Shown: positions 54,994-62,704, counted from the first letter of the stretch. The stretch is 64,000 nt of DNA from DATKZM01 sp035527975 (GCA_035527975.1 DATKZM010000037.1:41467-105466); one strand, 5' to 3'. The notes: generated from the sequence alone by a model not told the origin. Numbers and translations are program-made.

Positions 54994-55482
54994 ATGAATT
55001 CGATTATCAAGGGGAGCGCGCTGGTAGTGGCGGCAGCGCTTACGGCGGGCGGCGCGCAAGGCGCGACGTCCGATGATACGCGCTCCAGCGCGGGGGCAAT
55101 GCCGCCAATCGGAATTTCTCAGATCCAGCTCGTCGCCTCGGGCAATCGGTTGAGCGGGCCACAGATCCGATCGCTGCTATCCGGCCGCACGGCGCGCATG
55201 GAACGCCGGCTCGGCGCCAAGACGCTCAGCATCGTCCTCAGCTTCGGGGCCGATGGATCGGCGCGGCACGTCTGTACTGCCACACACGTCGCTGTGCGCA
55301 TACGCCATCCCCAATGCCGCACACCGAGCGCCAACGGCCGTTGGTCCGTTCAGGGCAACAAGCTGTGCATCAATGTGGGTAAGCGGCGCTGCTATTTCGT
55401 GCTGCGTAGCGGGGGCGGCCATGTCCTCCGCTCTCCCTCTGGCAAAGGCGGCCCTTACGCAGGCAAGGTCTCGGTTCAGTAA
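54994..55482 (+). CDS. Small secreted protein of unknown function
   Basis: A 162-residue protein with a signal peptide (MNSIIKGSALVVAAALTAGG, cleavage near AQGA). The mature part carries four cysteines (HVCTATH, HPQCRTP, LCINVGKRRCYF), probably two disulfides, and a beta-rich pattern (LSIVLSFGADGSARH). AGGGGG precedes the ATG. No family recognised with confidence; its C-terminal style, GRWSVQGNKLCINV, is like small periplasmic beta proteins of Alphaproteobacteria. Confidence 0.72.
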   Translation: MNSIIKGSALVVAAALTAGGAQGATSDDTRSSAGAMPPIGISQIQLVASGNRLSGPQIRSLLSGRTARMERRLGAKTLSIVLSFGADGSARHVCTATHVAVRIRHPQCRTPSANGRWSVQGNKLCINVGKRRCYFVLRSGGGHVLRSPSGKGGPYAGKVSVQ

Positions 55483-55576
55483 CCCGATCCTTAGTTGCAT
55501 CAGATCAGATTGCCGGGCCGGTTGCTGGCATTCGTGGGTGCAGCCGGCTTGACTCGCAACGGTGGCGCATGTTCAT

Positions 55577-55597
55577 ATAGTTACGTTACATAACTAT
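55577..55597. promoter_or_regulatory. Operator-like palindrome upstream of MarR gene
   Basis: ATAGTTA (55577-55583) and TAACTAT (55591-55597) are perfect 7-base arms around CGTTACA. It lies 78 bases before a MarR gene in an AT-rich patch, the usual site for MarR autoregulation. The half TTAGTTA/TAACTAA also occurs at 44356 and near 58628-58648. Confidence 0.55.
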
Positions 55598-55675
55598 TTT
55601 ACATAGCTTTATACACACACTGCGCGACCGGCGATCCCATATCCCAGCCGGTCGACAGCGCAGGAAACGGATCGG

Positions 55676-56293
55676 ATGATTACGCAAACAGCCCGCGAGC
55701 ACGGTACGCCAGGCGAAGGTGCTGCCGAGGGGTCGGCAGCCACCGCATTCCAGCCACCGCTCAGCGTCACCCGCCCGGAGCTTCTGCGGGAGGGCACCGA
55801 TACGGCCTTCCGCGAGGTCATCTGGGACCTGCTCACAGTGGCCAATCGGCTGCAGAAATATCCCGAGGCCTTCGGCCGCCAGCTCGGCATCTCCAGCGCC
55901 CAGTACGCGGTGCTGATCGCGACCGCCCATATCCAGGGCACGCGCGGCACCGGCATTCGGCGCCTAGCCGATCACATGCATCTGCCCGCCCCGCACGTCA
56001 CCACCACGGTGGGCCGGCTGGTCACGGGAGGACTGCTCGCAAAGGCCCCCAACCCTGAGGACGGCCGCGGCGTGCTGGTCTCGCTGACCCCCGAAGGTGA
56101 GGCCGCGCTGGGGCGCCTCGCCCCCTTTCAGCAACAGGTCAACGACGCGCTCTTCGGCGGCTTGAGCCGCGAGGAGTTCGAGACCTTCGGACAGCTCATC
56201 CAAACCATGGTCGGCAACTCGCGCCGGGCGCTTGAGACCGTGGCAACCCTGCAACGAAACGACGACGACAGGCCGCGCGAGGCGGCCGAATAA
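55676..56293 (+). CDS. MarR family transcriptional regulator
   Basis: A 205-residue winged-helix regulator. Helix-turn-helix in QLGISSAQYAVLIATAHIQG and LADHMHLPAPHVTTTVGRLV, wing NPEDGRGVLVSLTPEG. Its N-terminal region (FREVIWDLLTVANRLQKYPE) resembles that of the MarR at 46973. AGGAAACGGATCGG precedes the ATG. It precedes OsmC and HpaB-like genes, which are candidate targets together with itself. Confidence 0.9.
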   Translation: MITQTAREHGTPGEGAAEGSAATAFQPPLSVTRPELLREGTDTAFREVIWDLLTVANRLQKYPEAFGRQLGISSAQYAVLIATAHIQGTRGTGIRRLADHMHLPAPHVTTTVGRLVTGGLLAKAPNPEDGRGVLVSLTPEGEAALGRLAPFQQQVNDALFGGLSREEFETFGQLIQTMVGNSRRALETVATLQRNDDDRPREAAE

Positions 56294-56310
56294 CGGGAGG
56301 AGACAAGACG

Positions 56311-56775
56311 ATGGCAACGGTCAAACCCAAAACGGTCGTGACGATGAAACTCGCCGGCAAGGGCGTCAACCACGCCCGCGCCGACATCACGGTGCGCGAC
56401 CAGACATTGGTCATCGACGAGCCCGCAGAGCGCGGCGGCACAAATATGGGGCCGACGCCCACCGAGACGCTGATCAGCGCGCTTATCGGCTGCACCAATG
56501 TCGTGGCAAACCGCATCGCCGAGCATATCGGCCTCACGGTAGAGGATATGACGATCGACGCTGCCGCCGATTTCGATCGCCGCGGCGTGATGATGCAGGA
56601 AGCGGTGCGCGTGCCATTCCCCAAGATCGATCTCACCATCAACGCCAAGATCGGCGGCAGCGACGCACAGATCGCGCAGCTCAAGGAAGATCTGGCGAAG
56701 TTCTGTCCGCTCTCGATGGTGATCCGCGAGGCGGGCACCGAGATCAACGAGACCTGGAATATCACACGGGTTTAG
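56311..56775 (+). CDS. OsmC family protein
   Basis: A 154-residue protein of the OsmC/Ohr family, which reduces organic hydroperoxides with two cysteines. One Cys is in LIGCTNVVANRIAE and the second in KFCPLSMVIRE, as in active members. GGAGGAG precedes the ATG, 17 bases after the MarR gene. MarR-OsmC pairs commonly respond to organic peroxide, which fits the oxidative enzymes nearby. Confidence 0.9.
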   Translation: MATVKPKTVVTMKLAGKGVNHARADITVRDQTLVIDEPAERGGTNMGPTPTETLISALIGCTNVVANRIAEHIGLTVEDMTIDAAADFDRRGVMMQEAVRVPFPKIDLTINAKIGGSDAQIAQLKEDLAKFCPLSMVIREAGTEINETWNITRV

Positions 56776-56812
56776 GCCTTTGGCCCGACGACTTGCGACG
56801 TCGCAATGGCGC

Positions 56813-56872
56813 TACCCTCTCCCTCTTCAGAGGGGGCTAAAGCGCCTTCAGCGTTTTAGGGGAGGGGGTGCC
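56813..56872. repeat. CCCTC/GAGGG-type intergenic repeat with inner hairpin
   Basis: CCCTCTCCCTCTTCAGAGGGG followed by CTAAAGCGC-CTTCA-GCGTTTTAG, itself a hairpin, and GGGGAGGGGGTGCC. It is a variant of the family at 34031. Confidence 0.8.
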
Positions 56873-56917
56873 GGCAGAGGCCGACCTCACAAGCCGACGA
56901 TGACGCGGGGGGTGACG

Positions 56918-56960
56918 ACACCCCCACCCCGGCCCTCCCCCTCTGAAGAGGGAGAGGGGG
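56918..56960. repeat. CCCTC/GAGGG-type intergenic repeat, opposite orientation
   Basis: ACACCCCCACCCCGGCCCTC followed by CCCCTCT-GA-AGAGGGAGAGGGGG. Its orientation is inverted relative to the copy at 56813, giving a head-to-head pair before the HpaB-like gene. Confidence 0.85.
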
Positions 56961-57003
56961 AAAAGGACAGCGACGCGCCCATCGGCGCGAAGGGAGATAC
57001 ACC

Positions 57004-58485
57004 ATGCTCAAGACCGGCAAGGAACACCTGGAAGGGCTGCGCGACGGGCGCACGATCTATCTTGGCTCGGAGAAGATCGACGATGTCACCACGCATCCGG
57101 CTTTCGCCAAAGCGGCGCATACGATTGCCGCCATGTTCGACGCCAAACGGGCGCCCGAGAACCTCGACCTCTTCTCTTTCGAGGAAGACGGCGAGCGCTA
57201 TTCGATGTGGTACCTGCGCGCCAAGACCAAGGACGATCTGCGCAAGCGCATGAAGTGCCACAAGGCGATCGCCGATATGACCTATGGCATGATGGGCCGG
57301 TCGCCCGATCACGTCTCGGGCTTCGTCACCGGCATGTCGACCAAGCCCGACGTCTTCAAGACCGACCGGCACGACTTCTCCGACAATTTGACCCGCTATT
57401 ACGAGCATTGCCGGACGAACGACATCTATTCGACCTATGCGGTGCTGCCGCCCCAGGCCGCGCGCAACCCGGAGTTCTACATCAAGAAGAACCTGCCGGT
57501 GCCGACGCTGGAGGTCACCGACGAGCGCGACGACGGCATCATCATCAACGGCATGAAGATGCTGGCGACCTCGGCCGCCTTCTGCGACGAGATCTGGATC
57601 GGCAATCTGTTGCCGCTCGCCCCCGACCAGGTCAAGCAGGCAGTGACCTGCGCCGTGCCGGTGGGCGCCGAAGGGCTCAGTCTGTGGTCGCGCCAGTCGC
57701 TCGAGCGCCCGGCCGCCAACCAGTTCGACAGCCCGCTCGCCTGGTGCTTCGATGAAACCGACCTGATGGTCATGTGCGACAACGTCTTCGTGCCGTGGGA
57801 AAAGGTGTTCATGCTCGACGACGCCATTCTGGCGCGCGAGCTCTATATCCGCACCCCTTCGCATTGCTACGGCAACCATCAGTCCAACGTCCGCTTCTGG
57901 TCGAAGATGGAGCTGATCGTGGGGCTCTGCTCCAAGGTCGCGCATGCGACCGGCGCCATCGAGGTGCCCGCGGTCAAAGAAATGCTGGGCGCCATGGCGG
58001 CGCTGGAGGCCATGCTCTCGGGCATGATCCACGGCCAGATCGAGGCGGCCGAGGAATGGCCCGAAGGCTACATGACTTTCAACCGGCGCATGATGTATGC
58101 CGCGCTCAACTGGTGCACCCAGGAGCATTCCAGGATCATCGACCAGCTGCGTGAGCTCTCCGGCGGCGGCGTCTTCCAGATGCCGGCCAGCGCCACGGTG
58201 ATGCACGACCCGGCGCTCCGCGAGAAATTCGAGATGTATTGGCAGACGCCGCAGATGGGCGCGCTGGAGCGCATGAAGCTCTTCAAGCTGGTCTGGGACA
58301 TGGTCGGCTCCGAATTCGCCGGCCGTCAGCAGCAGTATGAGAAGTTCTATGCCGGCGCCTCGTTCATCATTCGCAACCACTCCTTCCGCGAGACGCCCTG
58401 GGACCACTTCCACGGCGTCGTCGACGGGCTGATGGACAGCTACGACGTGCCGCAAGCGCCGACCAAAAGCGAGGCGGCCGAGTAA
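57004..58485 (+). CDS. 4-hydroxyphenylacetate 3-hydroxylase (HpaB) family monooxygenase
   Basis: A 493-residue FADH2-dependent oxygenase of the HpaB/PvcC family. The N-terminal domain includes YLGSEKIDDVTTHPAF and MGRSPDHVSGFVTGM; the middle LATSAAFCDEIWIG contacts flavin in the family, and VFVPWEKVFMLDD and MTFNRRMMYAAL follow. GAAGGGAGA precedes the ATG. No flavin reductase (HpaC) gene is nearby, so reduced flavin must come from elsewhere. The substrate is likely phenolic. Confidence 0.9.
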   Translation: MLKTGKEHLEGLRDGRTIYLGSEKIDDVTTHPAFAKAAHTIAAMFDAKRAPENLDLFSFEEDGERYSMWYLRAKTKDDLRKRMKCHKAIADMTYGMMGRSPDHVSGFVTGMSTKPDVFKTDRHDFSDNLTRYYEHCRTNDIYSTYAVLPPQAARNPEFYIKKNLPVPTLEVTDERDDGIIINGMKMLATSAAFCDEIWIGNLLPLAPDQVKQAVTCAVPVGAEGLSLWSRQSLERPAANQFDSPLAWCFDETDLMVMCDNVFVPWEKVFMLDDAILARELYIRTPSHCYGNHQSNVRFWSKMELIVGLCSKVAHATGAIEVPAVKEMLGAMAALEAMLSGMIHGQIEAAEEWPEGYMTFNRRMMYAALNWCTQEHSRIIDQLRELSGGGVFQMPASATVMHDPALREKFEMYWQTPQMGALERMKLFKLVWDMVGSEFAGRQQQYEKFYAGASFIIRNHSFRETPWDHFHGVVDGLMDSYDVPQAPTKSEAAE

Positions 58486-58644
58486 GGCGAGCGTCACGCA
58501 AAGTGTGGCCGAAAAGAGCTATTGTGCCCCTCGGAACCGCGCCTGATCGCGCGGCTGTTTGGCCGATCCCATCCGCTAATACGCGGCGGAAATTCGCAAT
58601 CGATTCTATGTCGTTAGCTGAATTTCGTTAGTAATCAAACTTAG

Positions 58645-58708
58645 TTATGCACAGTATTCTGTGGATAATCTGTGGATTAATTGTGTAATTCTACAGTCTT
58701 TATCCACA
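58645..58708. other. Cluster of four DnaA-box-like 9-mers
   Basis: TTATGCACA (58645-58653), TGTGGATAA (58660-58668, complement of TTATCCACA), TGTGGATTA (58671-58679, complement of TAATCCACA) and TTATCCACA (58700-58708) lie within 64 bases in AT-rich sequence. Two are exact consensus boxes. This density is typical of a replication origin or a strongly DnaA-regulated promoter. No dnaA, parAB, hemE or rep gene is in the window. Confidence 0.6.
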
Positions 58709-58773
58709 AGAAATTTCGCCATTACTTGACTTTATTGTTGCAACCAAGTGGACCATAAGCAATATTGATCCGG

Positions 58774-58910
58774 CGTGGAGACGGGCTTTCGGGTTCGGAG
58801 CCACGTGGACCGGGGAGCCCTCGGGAAGAACGGTCCGGAGATGTCAGGAGTATTCTTCGGAATACGAGCAGGGACTCCGCGTCCAGGCACCTGGCATCTC
58901 CTTTTATTTT
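58774..58910 (+). ncRNA. Predicted structured RNA of unknown class
   Basis: Successive perfect or near-perfect helices: CGTGG/CCACG (58774-58805), GGACCG/CGGTCC (58807-58836), then an outer stem GGAGATGTCAGG/CCTGGCATCTCC (58837-58848 with 58890-58901) that encloses GTATTC-TTCG-GAATAC (58850-58865) and GGAC/GTCC (58872-58884). The last stem is followed by CTTTTATTTT, like an intrinsic terminator. A TTGACT hexamer lies at 58726. I cannot match it to a known RNA family; no transcription evidence is available. Confidence 0.4.
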
Positions 58911-58997
58911 GACCCCACACTTTTATTTGAATGATTGCTGCTGGCGTTCAGCGCGCGGCGCTGTTGCTGTCGTCCACCATCACCGTGTCCTCGACCC

Positions 58998-59080
58998 GTC
59001 ATTCCCGCGCAAGCGGGAATCCATGCGGTGTTGGATCTGTATGTGTTTGCGCGATGGATCCCCGCTTCCGCGGGGATGAC
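58998..59080. repeat. Pair of ATTCCCGC/GCGGGAAT-type hairpin repeats
   Basis: GTCATTCCCGC-GCAA-GCGGGAATCCA (58998-59023) and ATGGATCCCCGC-TTCC-GCGGGGATGAC (59054-59080) are each hairpins, and their flanks GTCAT and ATGAC are also complementary. The same family occurs near 54.73 and 54.80 kb. Confidence 0.85.
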
Positions 59081-59177
59081 GATTTGGCGGCGCGCCGGTG
59101 ACAGGATAATCACAAAGGCAGATGGCCGCCGCGGTTTCGCGCCTTCACCTGGCTGAAACTCTCTTCCTCACAAGCCG

Positions 59178-59224
59178 AAGGCCCGGCGCCAGTCCCTCAT
59201 TCGAGAGACTGGCGACCGGGCCTT
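59178..59224. other. Long stable hairpin AAGGCCCGG...CCGGGCCTT
   Basis: AAGGCCCGG-CGCCAGTC (59178-59194) pairs with GACTGGCG-A-CCGGGCCTT (59207-59224), with one unpaired A and an inner CTC/GAG. About 20 bp of stem, with no T-run on either side. It is the most stable fold in the window outside the repeat families. Confidence 0.75.
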
Positions 59225-59421
59225 CATGTCAGGATTGACTTCCGCGTCCTTCAGCACCTGTGTGCGCTTGATAGCGCAGCCGGGACTCGTCGGTCAACTA
59301 GATTTTGGGGGTTGGCGCCTAAAAAGTAACATATGTTGCGATCAGATCCCGTCACTCTGATCCAATGGCTATCGCACCGCTGACCGTCACCGCGGGTCCG
59401 ACAAATTACGGAATTATATAA

Positions 59422-59449
59422 TTGAACAGTGTTTAATAATTTATATACT
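59422..59449 (+). promoter_or_regulatory. Sigma-70-like promoter of the crotonase gene
   Basis: TTGAAC (59422-59427) and TATACT (59444-59449) with a 16-base AT-rich spacer, 37 bases before the start codon. Confidence 0.55.
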
Positions 59450-59485
59450 AGTAAAATATCTAAATCGAACGCGGAGCGCGCGCCC

Positions 59486-60355
59486 ATGTCCCACTCTTCA
59501 CCATCATACGAAACCCTCACCTACGAAGCCGACGGCCGGATCGCCCGCATCACGCTCAACCGGCCGGCGCGGCTGAACGCCATCAACATGGAAATGCCGG
59601 GCGAGATCGAGGCCGCGGTCGAGGCCGCCAACGTCGATCCCAAGATCCACGTCATCGTGCTGGCCGGCGCCGGCCGCGCCTTCTGCGCCGGCTACGATCT
59701 CGTCACATTCGCCGAGCAGACCGGCGACAAGTCGCTGACCCAGGAGATGCCCTGGGATCCGATGAAGGATGTCGCGCTGATGGGCCGCTTCACCCGCCAG
59801 TTCATGAGTATCTGGCGTTCTCATAAGCCGGTGATCTGCAAGGTCCACGGGTTTGCGGTTGCCGGCGGCTCCGACATCGCGCTGTGCTCCGACCTCCTGG
59901 TGATGGCCGAGGACGCACGCATCGGCTATCCGCCAACCCGGGTCTGGGGCTGCCCGACCACGGCGATGTGGGTCTACCGGCTGGGCGCCGAAAAGGCCAA
60001 GCGCATGCTGCTCACGGGCGACCTCGTTGACGGCAAGGAGGCCCAAACGCTCGGCCTCTGCATCGAGGCGGTGCCGGCCGACAAGCTCGACGACGCCGTG
60101 GACCGTTGGGCCCAGCGCATGGCGGGCATGCCCAAGAACCAGCTGATGATGCAGAAAATCATGATCAACCAGGCTTACGAGAATATGGGGCTGGCCAACA
60201 CCCAGCTCATCGCCACGGTGTTCGACGGCATCACCCGCCATTCGCCCGAGGGCCTTGCCTTCAAGAAGCGCGCCGAGGATGTCGGCTTCAAACAGGCGGT
60301 CCAGGAGCGCGACAGCGGCGAGTATCTCGACGAGCTCTGGGGGATCGACAACTGA
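59486..60355 (+). CDS. Enoyl-CoA hydratase/isomerase (crotonase) family protein
   Basis: A 289-residue crotonase. ITLNRPARLNAIN, VIVLAGAGRAFCAGYDL (first oxyanion-hole region) and KPVICKVHGFAVAGGSDIAL (second) are present. ATG at 59486 (MSHSSPSYETLTYEADG) is chosen over an upstream ATG inside the promoter. Of the two usual catalytic acids, the position after PPTRVWGC has no Glu, so isomerase or hydrolase activity is possible. It is monocistronic. Confidence 0.9.
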   Translation: MSHSSPSYETLTYEADGRIARITLNRPARLNAINMEMPGEIEAAVEAANVDPKIHVIVLAGAGRAFCAGYDLVTFAEQTGDKSLTQEMPWDPMKDVALMGRFTRQFMSIWRSHKPVICKVHGFAVAGGSDIALCSDLLVMAEDARIGYPPTRVWGCPTTAMWVYRLGAEKAKRMLLTGDLVDGKEAQTLGLCIEAVPADKLDDAVDRWAQRMAGMPKNQLMMQKIMINQAYENMGLANTQLIATVFDGITRHSPEGLAFKKRAEDVGFKQAVQERDSGEYLDELWGIDN

Positions 60356-60385
60356 GCGCTGCCGCCACCGGCGGAATGCCAACCA

Positions 60386-60430
60386 TTTCCCTCCCCTTCC
60401 TCAGAGGGCGAGGGTTAGGGAGGGGGTGCC
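60386..60430. repeat. CCCTC/GAGGG-type intergenic repeat
   Basis: CCCTCCCCTTCCTCAGAGGG, CGAGGGTTAGG and GAGGGGGTGCC, after the crotonase gene. An inverted copy follows at 60520. Confidence 0.82.
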
Positions 60431-60519
60431 GTGCCGCAATTCCAGCGTTAGGAATGGCCCGCCGATTGGACCGACGAATTCGAAACTTGCGCAGCCGCGC
60501 CTTTAGTCGGCATCAAAGG

Positions 60520-60560
60520 CACCCCCTCCCCGACCCTCCCCCTCTAAAGAGGGGGAGGGA
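60520..60560. repeat. CCCTC/GAGGG-type intergenic repeat, opposite orientation
   Basis: CACCCCCTCCCCGACCCTCC then CCCTCT-AA-AGAGGGGGAGGG. It forms a head-to-head pair with the copy at 60386 and lies 30 bases before the TetR gene. Confidence 0.82.
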
Positions 60561-60590
60561 GCTAACGCCAACGCCCATGCGTGCGGTTCA

Positions 60591-61217
60591 ATGACACACG
60601 CCCCTCAAACCGCCTCGCGCCGCGAGGCGGTGCGCGACTTCAAGCGCCAGCGTATCCTGGAGGGCGCCAAGCGCGTCTTTCAAGACAAGGGGCTTGATGG
60701 CGCCGCAATGCGGGCGATCGCCGCCGAGGCCGGATATACCGCCGGCGCGCTCTACAGCTACTATCCCACCAAGGAAGACATCTACGCCGCCATCCTTGCC
60801 GATTCGCTGGCCGCCCTCGCCCACGCCATCCGCGATGCGGTGGCCGGCGACGCGGCCGGCCGCGCCCGGACGGCGGCGCAGGCGTTTTACGACTATTACC
60901 GCGCCCATCCCCTCGAGCTCGATCTCAGCTTCTATCTCTATCGCGGCATCGGGCCGCGCGGCCTCACCCCCGCCGTCGACCGCCAACTGAACGGCCGCCT
61001 GATCGCCGCCCTCAAGCCGATCGCCGATGCGTTTGCCGCGCTGGGTGGCCTCGACCCAGCGCAGGCCGGCACCGAGACGGTCGCCGCGGCCTGCCATATG
61101 TCGGGGGTATTGCTGCTGGAGCGCTCCGGGCGCCTCAAGGTGCTCGACCAGTCCGGCCCGGCGCTGGTCGCGCGCCACCTCGACGAGTTGACCGCGCGGC
61201 TCACGCGCCGGCCCTAG
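60591..61217 (+). CDS. TetR/AcrR family transcriptional regulator
   Basis: A 208-residue regulator. The N-terminal helix-turn-helix (GLDGAAMRAIAAEAGYTAGA, then LYSYYPTKEDIYAAIL) is canonical TetR. The C-terminal helical ligand domain is not specific. Its neighbours are a crotonase and a PEP-mutase-type lyase, which are candidate targets. Confidence 0.9.
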   Translation: MTHAPQTASRREAVRDFKRQRILEGAKRVFQDKGLDGAAMRAIAAEAGYTAGALYSYYPTKEDIYAAILADSLAALAHAIRDAVAGDAAGRARTAAQAFYDYYRAHPLELDLSFYLYRGIGPRGLTPAVDRQLNGRLIAALKPIADAFAALGGLDPAQAGTETVAAACHMSGVLLLERSGRLKVLDQSGPALVARHLDELTARLTRRP

Positions 61218-61253
61218 GCGCCGTACGGGAGGCCGCACGGATTTTTCCTTACC

Positions 61254-61314
61254 GTAGGGGCGGGTTTCAAACCCGCCCTTGGGCGCCTCGGGCCGGTTTG
61301 AAACCCGCCCCTAC
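61254..61314. repeat. Inverted repeat GTAGGGGCGGGTTTCAAACC
   Basis: The 20-base left arm (61254-61273) is exactly complementary to the right arm (61295-61314). Each arm also contains an internal hairpin, GGGTTTCAAACCC or its counterpart. It lies between the convergent TetR and lyase genes and may act as a bidirectional transcript end. Confidence 0.85.
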
Positions 61315-61346
61315 AAATATGGTCGGCGCCCCAACTTCCACCCTTC

Positions 61347-62216
61347 TCACGCGGTCTGGCGGTATTTCTCATCGAACGCCGTGACCTCGTCGAAGCCCAT
61401 CAGCACACTGAATTCCTTGAACGGATAGAGCGGCACATCGACCGCATCGCTGGAGCCCTTGTCCTTGAGCTGGGAGAACGCCGCCCGCATGGCCTGCCCC
61501 GCGGCAAGAAAGCCGAGCGCCGGGAAGATCGCGATCGAATAGCCGACCTCTTCCAGCGTCTTCTTGTCGAGGACCGGGGTGCGGCCGCCCTCAACCATGT
61601 TGGCGAGCAACGGCTTGTCGAAGCGTTTGCCGATGGTCTCCATCTCCTCGATCGATTCCGGGCTCTCCACGAACAGCACGTCGGCGCCGGCTTCGGCGAA
61701 GGCATCGGCGCGCCGCAGCGCCTCGTCGAGACCGTGGCCGGTGCGCGCATCGGTGCGCGCGATGATCAGGAAATCTGAGCTGTCGCGGCTTTCGACCGCG
61801 ACCCTGATCTTGGCCACCATGTCCTCCAATGGGATCACACGGCGCCCCAGCAAATGCCCGCATTTCTTGGGGAACTCCTGGTCCTCGATCTGGATGGCCG
61901 TCGCGCCGGCCGCTTCATAGCCGCGCACCGTGTGCTGGACGTTCAACAGACCGCCATATCCGGTATCGCCGTCGGCGATGAGCGGGGTGGTGCTGATCGC
62001 CTTGGTCGCCTGGATGCGCCCGACCATGTCGGTATAGGTGGCGATGCCGGCGTCGGGCAGGCCGAGATAGGATGCGGTGACGCCGTAGCCGGTCATATAG
62101 AGCGCGTTGAAGCCGACCGCGTCGGCGACCTTCACCGAGATCATGTCGAAGATGCCCGGCGCAACAACGAGGTCCTTGCCCTTGAGCTGCTCCTTGAGCG
62201 GCGTGCTCAGCGTCAT
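61347..62216 (-). CDS. Isocitrate lyase/PEP mutase superfamily protein
   Basis: A 289-residue TIM-barrel enzyme. The signature KKCGHLLGRRV, ADGDTGYGG and IIARTDAR give the metal- and acid-binding residues of the family (oxaloacetate decarboxylase, dimethylmalate lyase, methylisocitrate lyase, phosphonopyruvate hydrolase). ATG at 62216 follows TTGGAGAACACC, better than two earlier ATGs at 62237 and 62261. The exact carboxylic acid substrate is unknown. Confidence 0.9.
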   Translation of the reverse strand: MTLSTPLKEQLKGKDLVVAPGIFDMISVKVADAVGFNALYMTGYGVTASYLGLPDAGIATYTDMVGRIQATKAISTTPLIADGDTGYGGLLNVQHTVRGYEAAGATAIQIEDQEFPKKCGHLLGRRVIPLEDMVAKIRVAVESRDSSDFLIIARTDARTGHGLDEALRRADAFAEAGADVLFVESPESIEEMETIGKRFDKPLLANMVEGGRTPVLDKKTLEEVGYSIAIFPALGFLAAGQAMRAAFSQLKDKGSSDAVDVPLYPFKEFSVLMGFDEVTAFDEKYRQTA

Positions 62217-62704
62217 GGCGGTGTTCTCCAATGTCATGTTGGCGCGGCGGCTGCGACGCACGGCTGATCCGTTGCCGGCTTGGTTTCGTGATCGCCGCCG
62301 TTGGGGTCACTGTCCTGGATCGGAATACTGTGCAATGTAGGTCACGAAGGCAATGCCGGCCAGCCCGGTAAGATTGCAGTCCAATATCGAAGGGAGTTGA
62401 GCCACCAGCGAATATGTCGATATGCGTTGACACGCCCGGCGCGACCCCTCGCGCCGCTAACGGCATATCCAAGGCCGCAAGTTGGCATCCCGCCTGAGCA
62501 CCACGGGCGGCGGCGGTGCGACAAAGCCAAATGCCGGCTCGCCGTGCACCGGCAGGGACCAGAATGGCATTACCTTCCAGGGCCGCATTTCCATCGACAA
62601 CAATGGCTTCCCGGTCTGCATGGGCGACAGCAGCGGACGACCGCGTCCGTAGGCTTACGCAGCCGCTGACGCTCGGTCCTCAGTGTGTCGGCGCAGGACG
62701 ACGC
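62217..62704. other. Gene-poor stretch with possible small-frame remnants
   Basis: No gene is supported. A frame from 62461 to the stop at 62652 reads protein-like near its end (NGITFQGRISIDNNGFPVCM) but has stops just upstream and no ATG or ribosome site. A 27-residue frame from ATG 62410 overlaps it in another phase. These could be remnants of one decayed gene. Confidence 0.35.

Larger units (their letters stand above)
58486..59485. other. One-kilobase non-coding region with origin-like and RNA-like elements
   Basis: No convincing gene. In order it holds: an AT-rich patch with four DnaA-box-like 9-mers (58645-58708), a strongly structured element ending in a T-rich tract (58774-58910), a pair of ATTCCCGC-type hairpins (58998-59080), a long perfect hairpin (59178-59224) and a crotonase promoter (59422-59449). 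Confidence 0.65.

Noticed and set aside
58741..58910. Structured element considered as 6S RNA, SRP RNA or tmRNA piece
   Set aside because: It lacks the long bubble-containing duplex of 6S RNA, the SRP GGAA-loop helix and the tmRNA CCA/T-arm end.
62461..62652. Possible small cysteine-containing protein ending NNGFPVCMGDSSGRPRP
   Set aside because: Two stops lie immediately upstream in frame, there is no ATG or ribosome site, and it can only start at rare codons. Kept as a possible remnant, not called as a gene.
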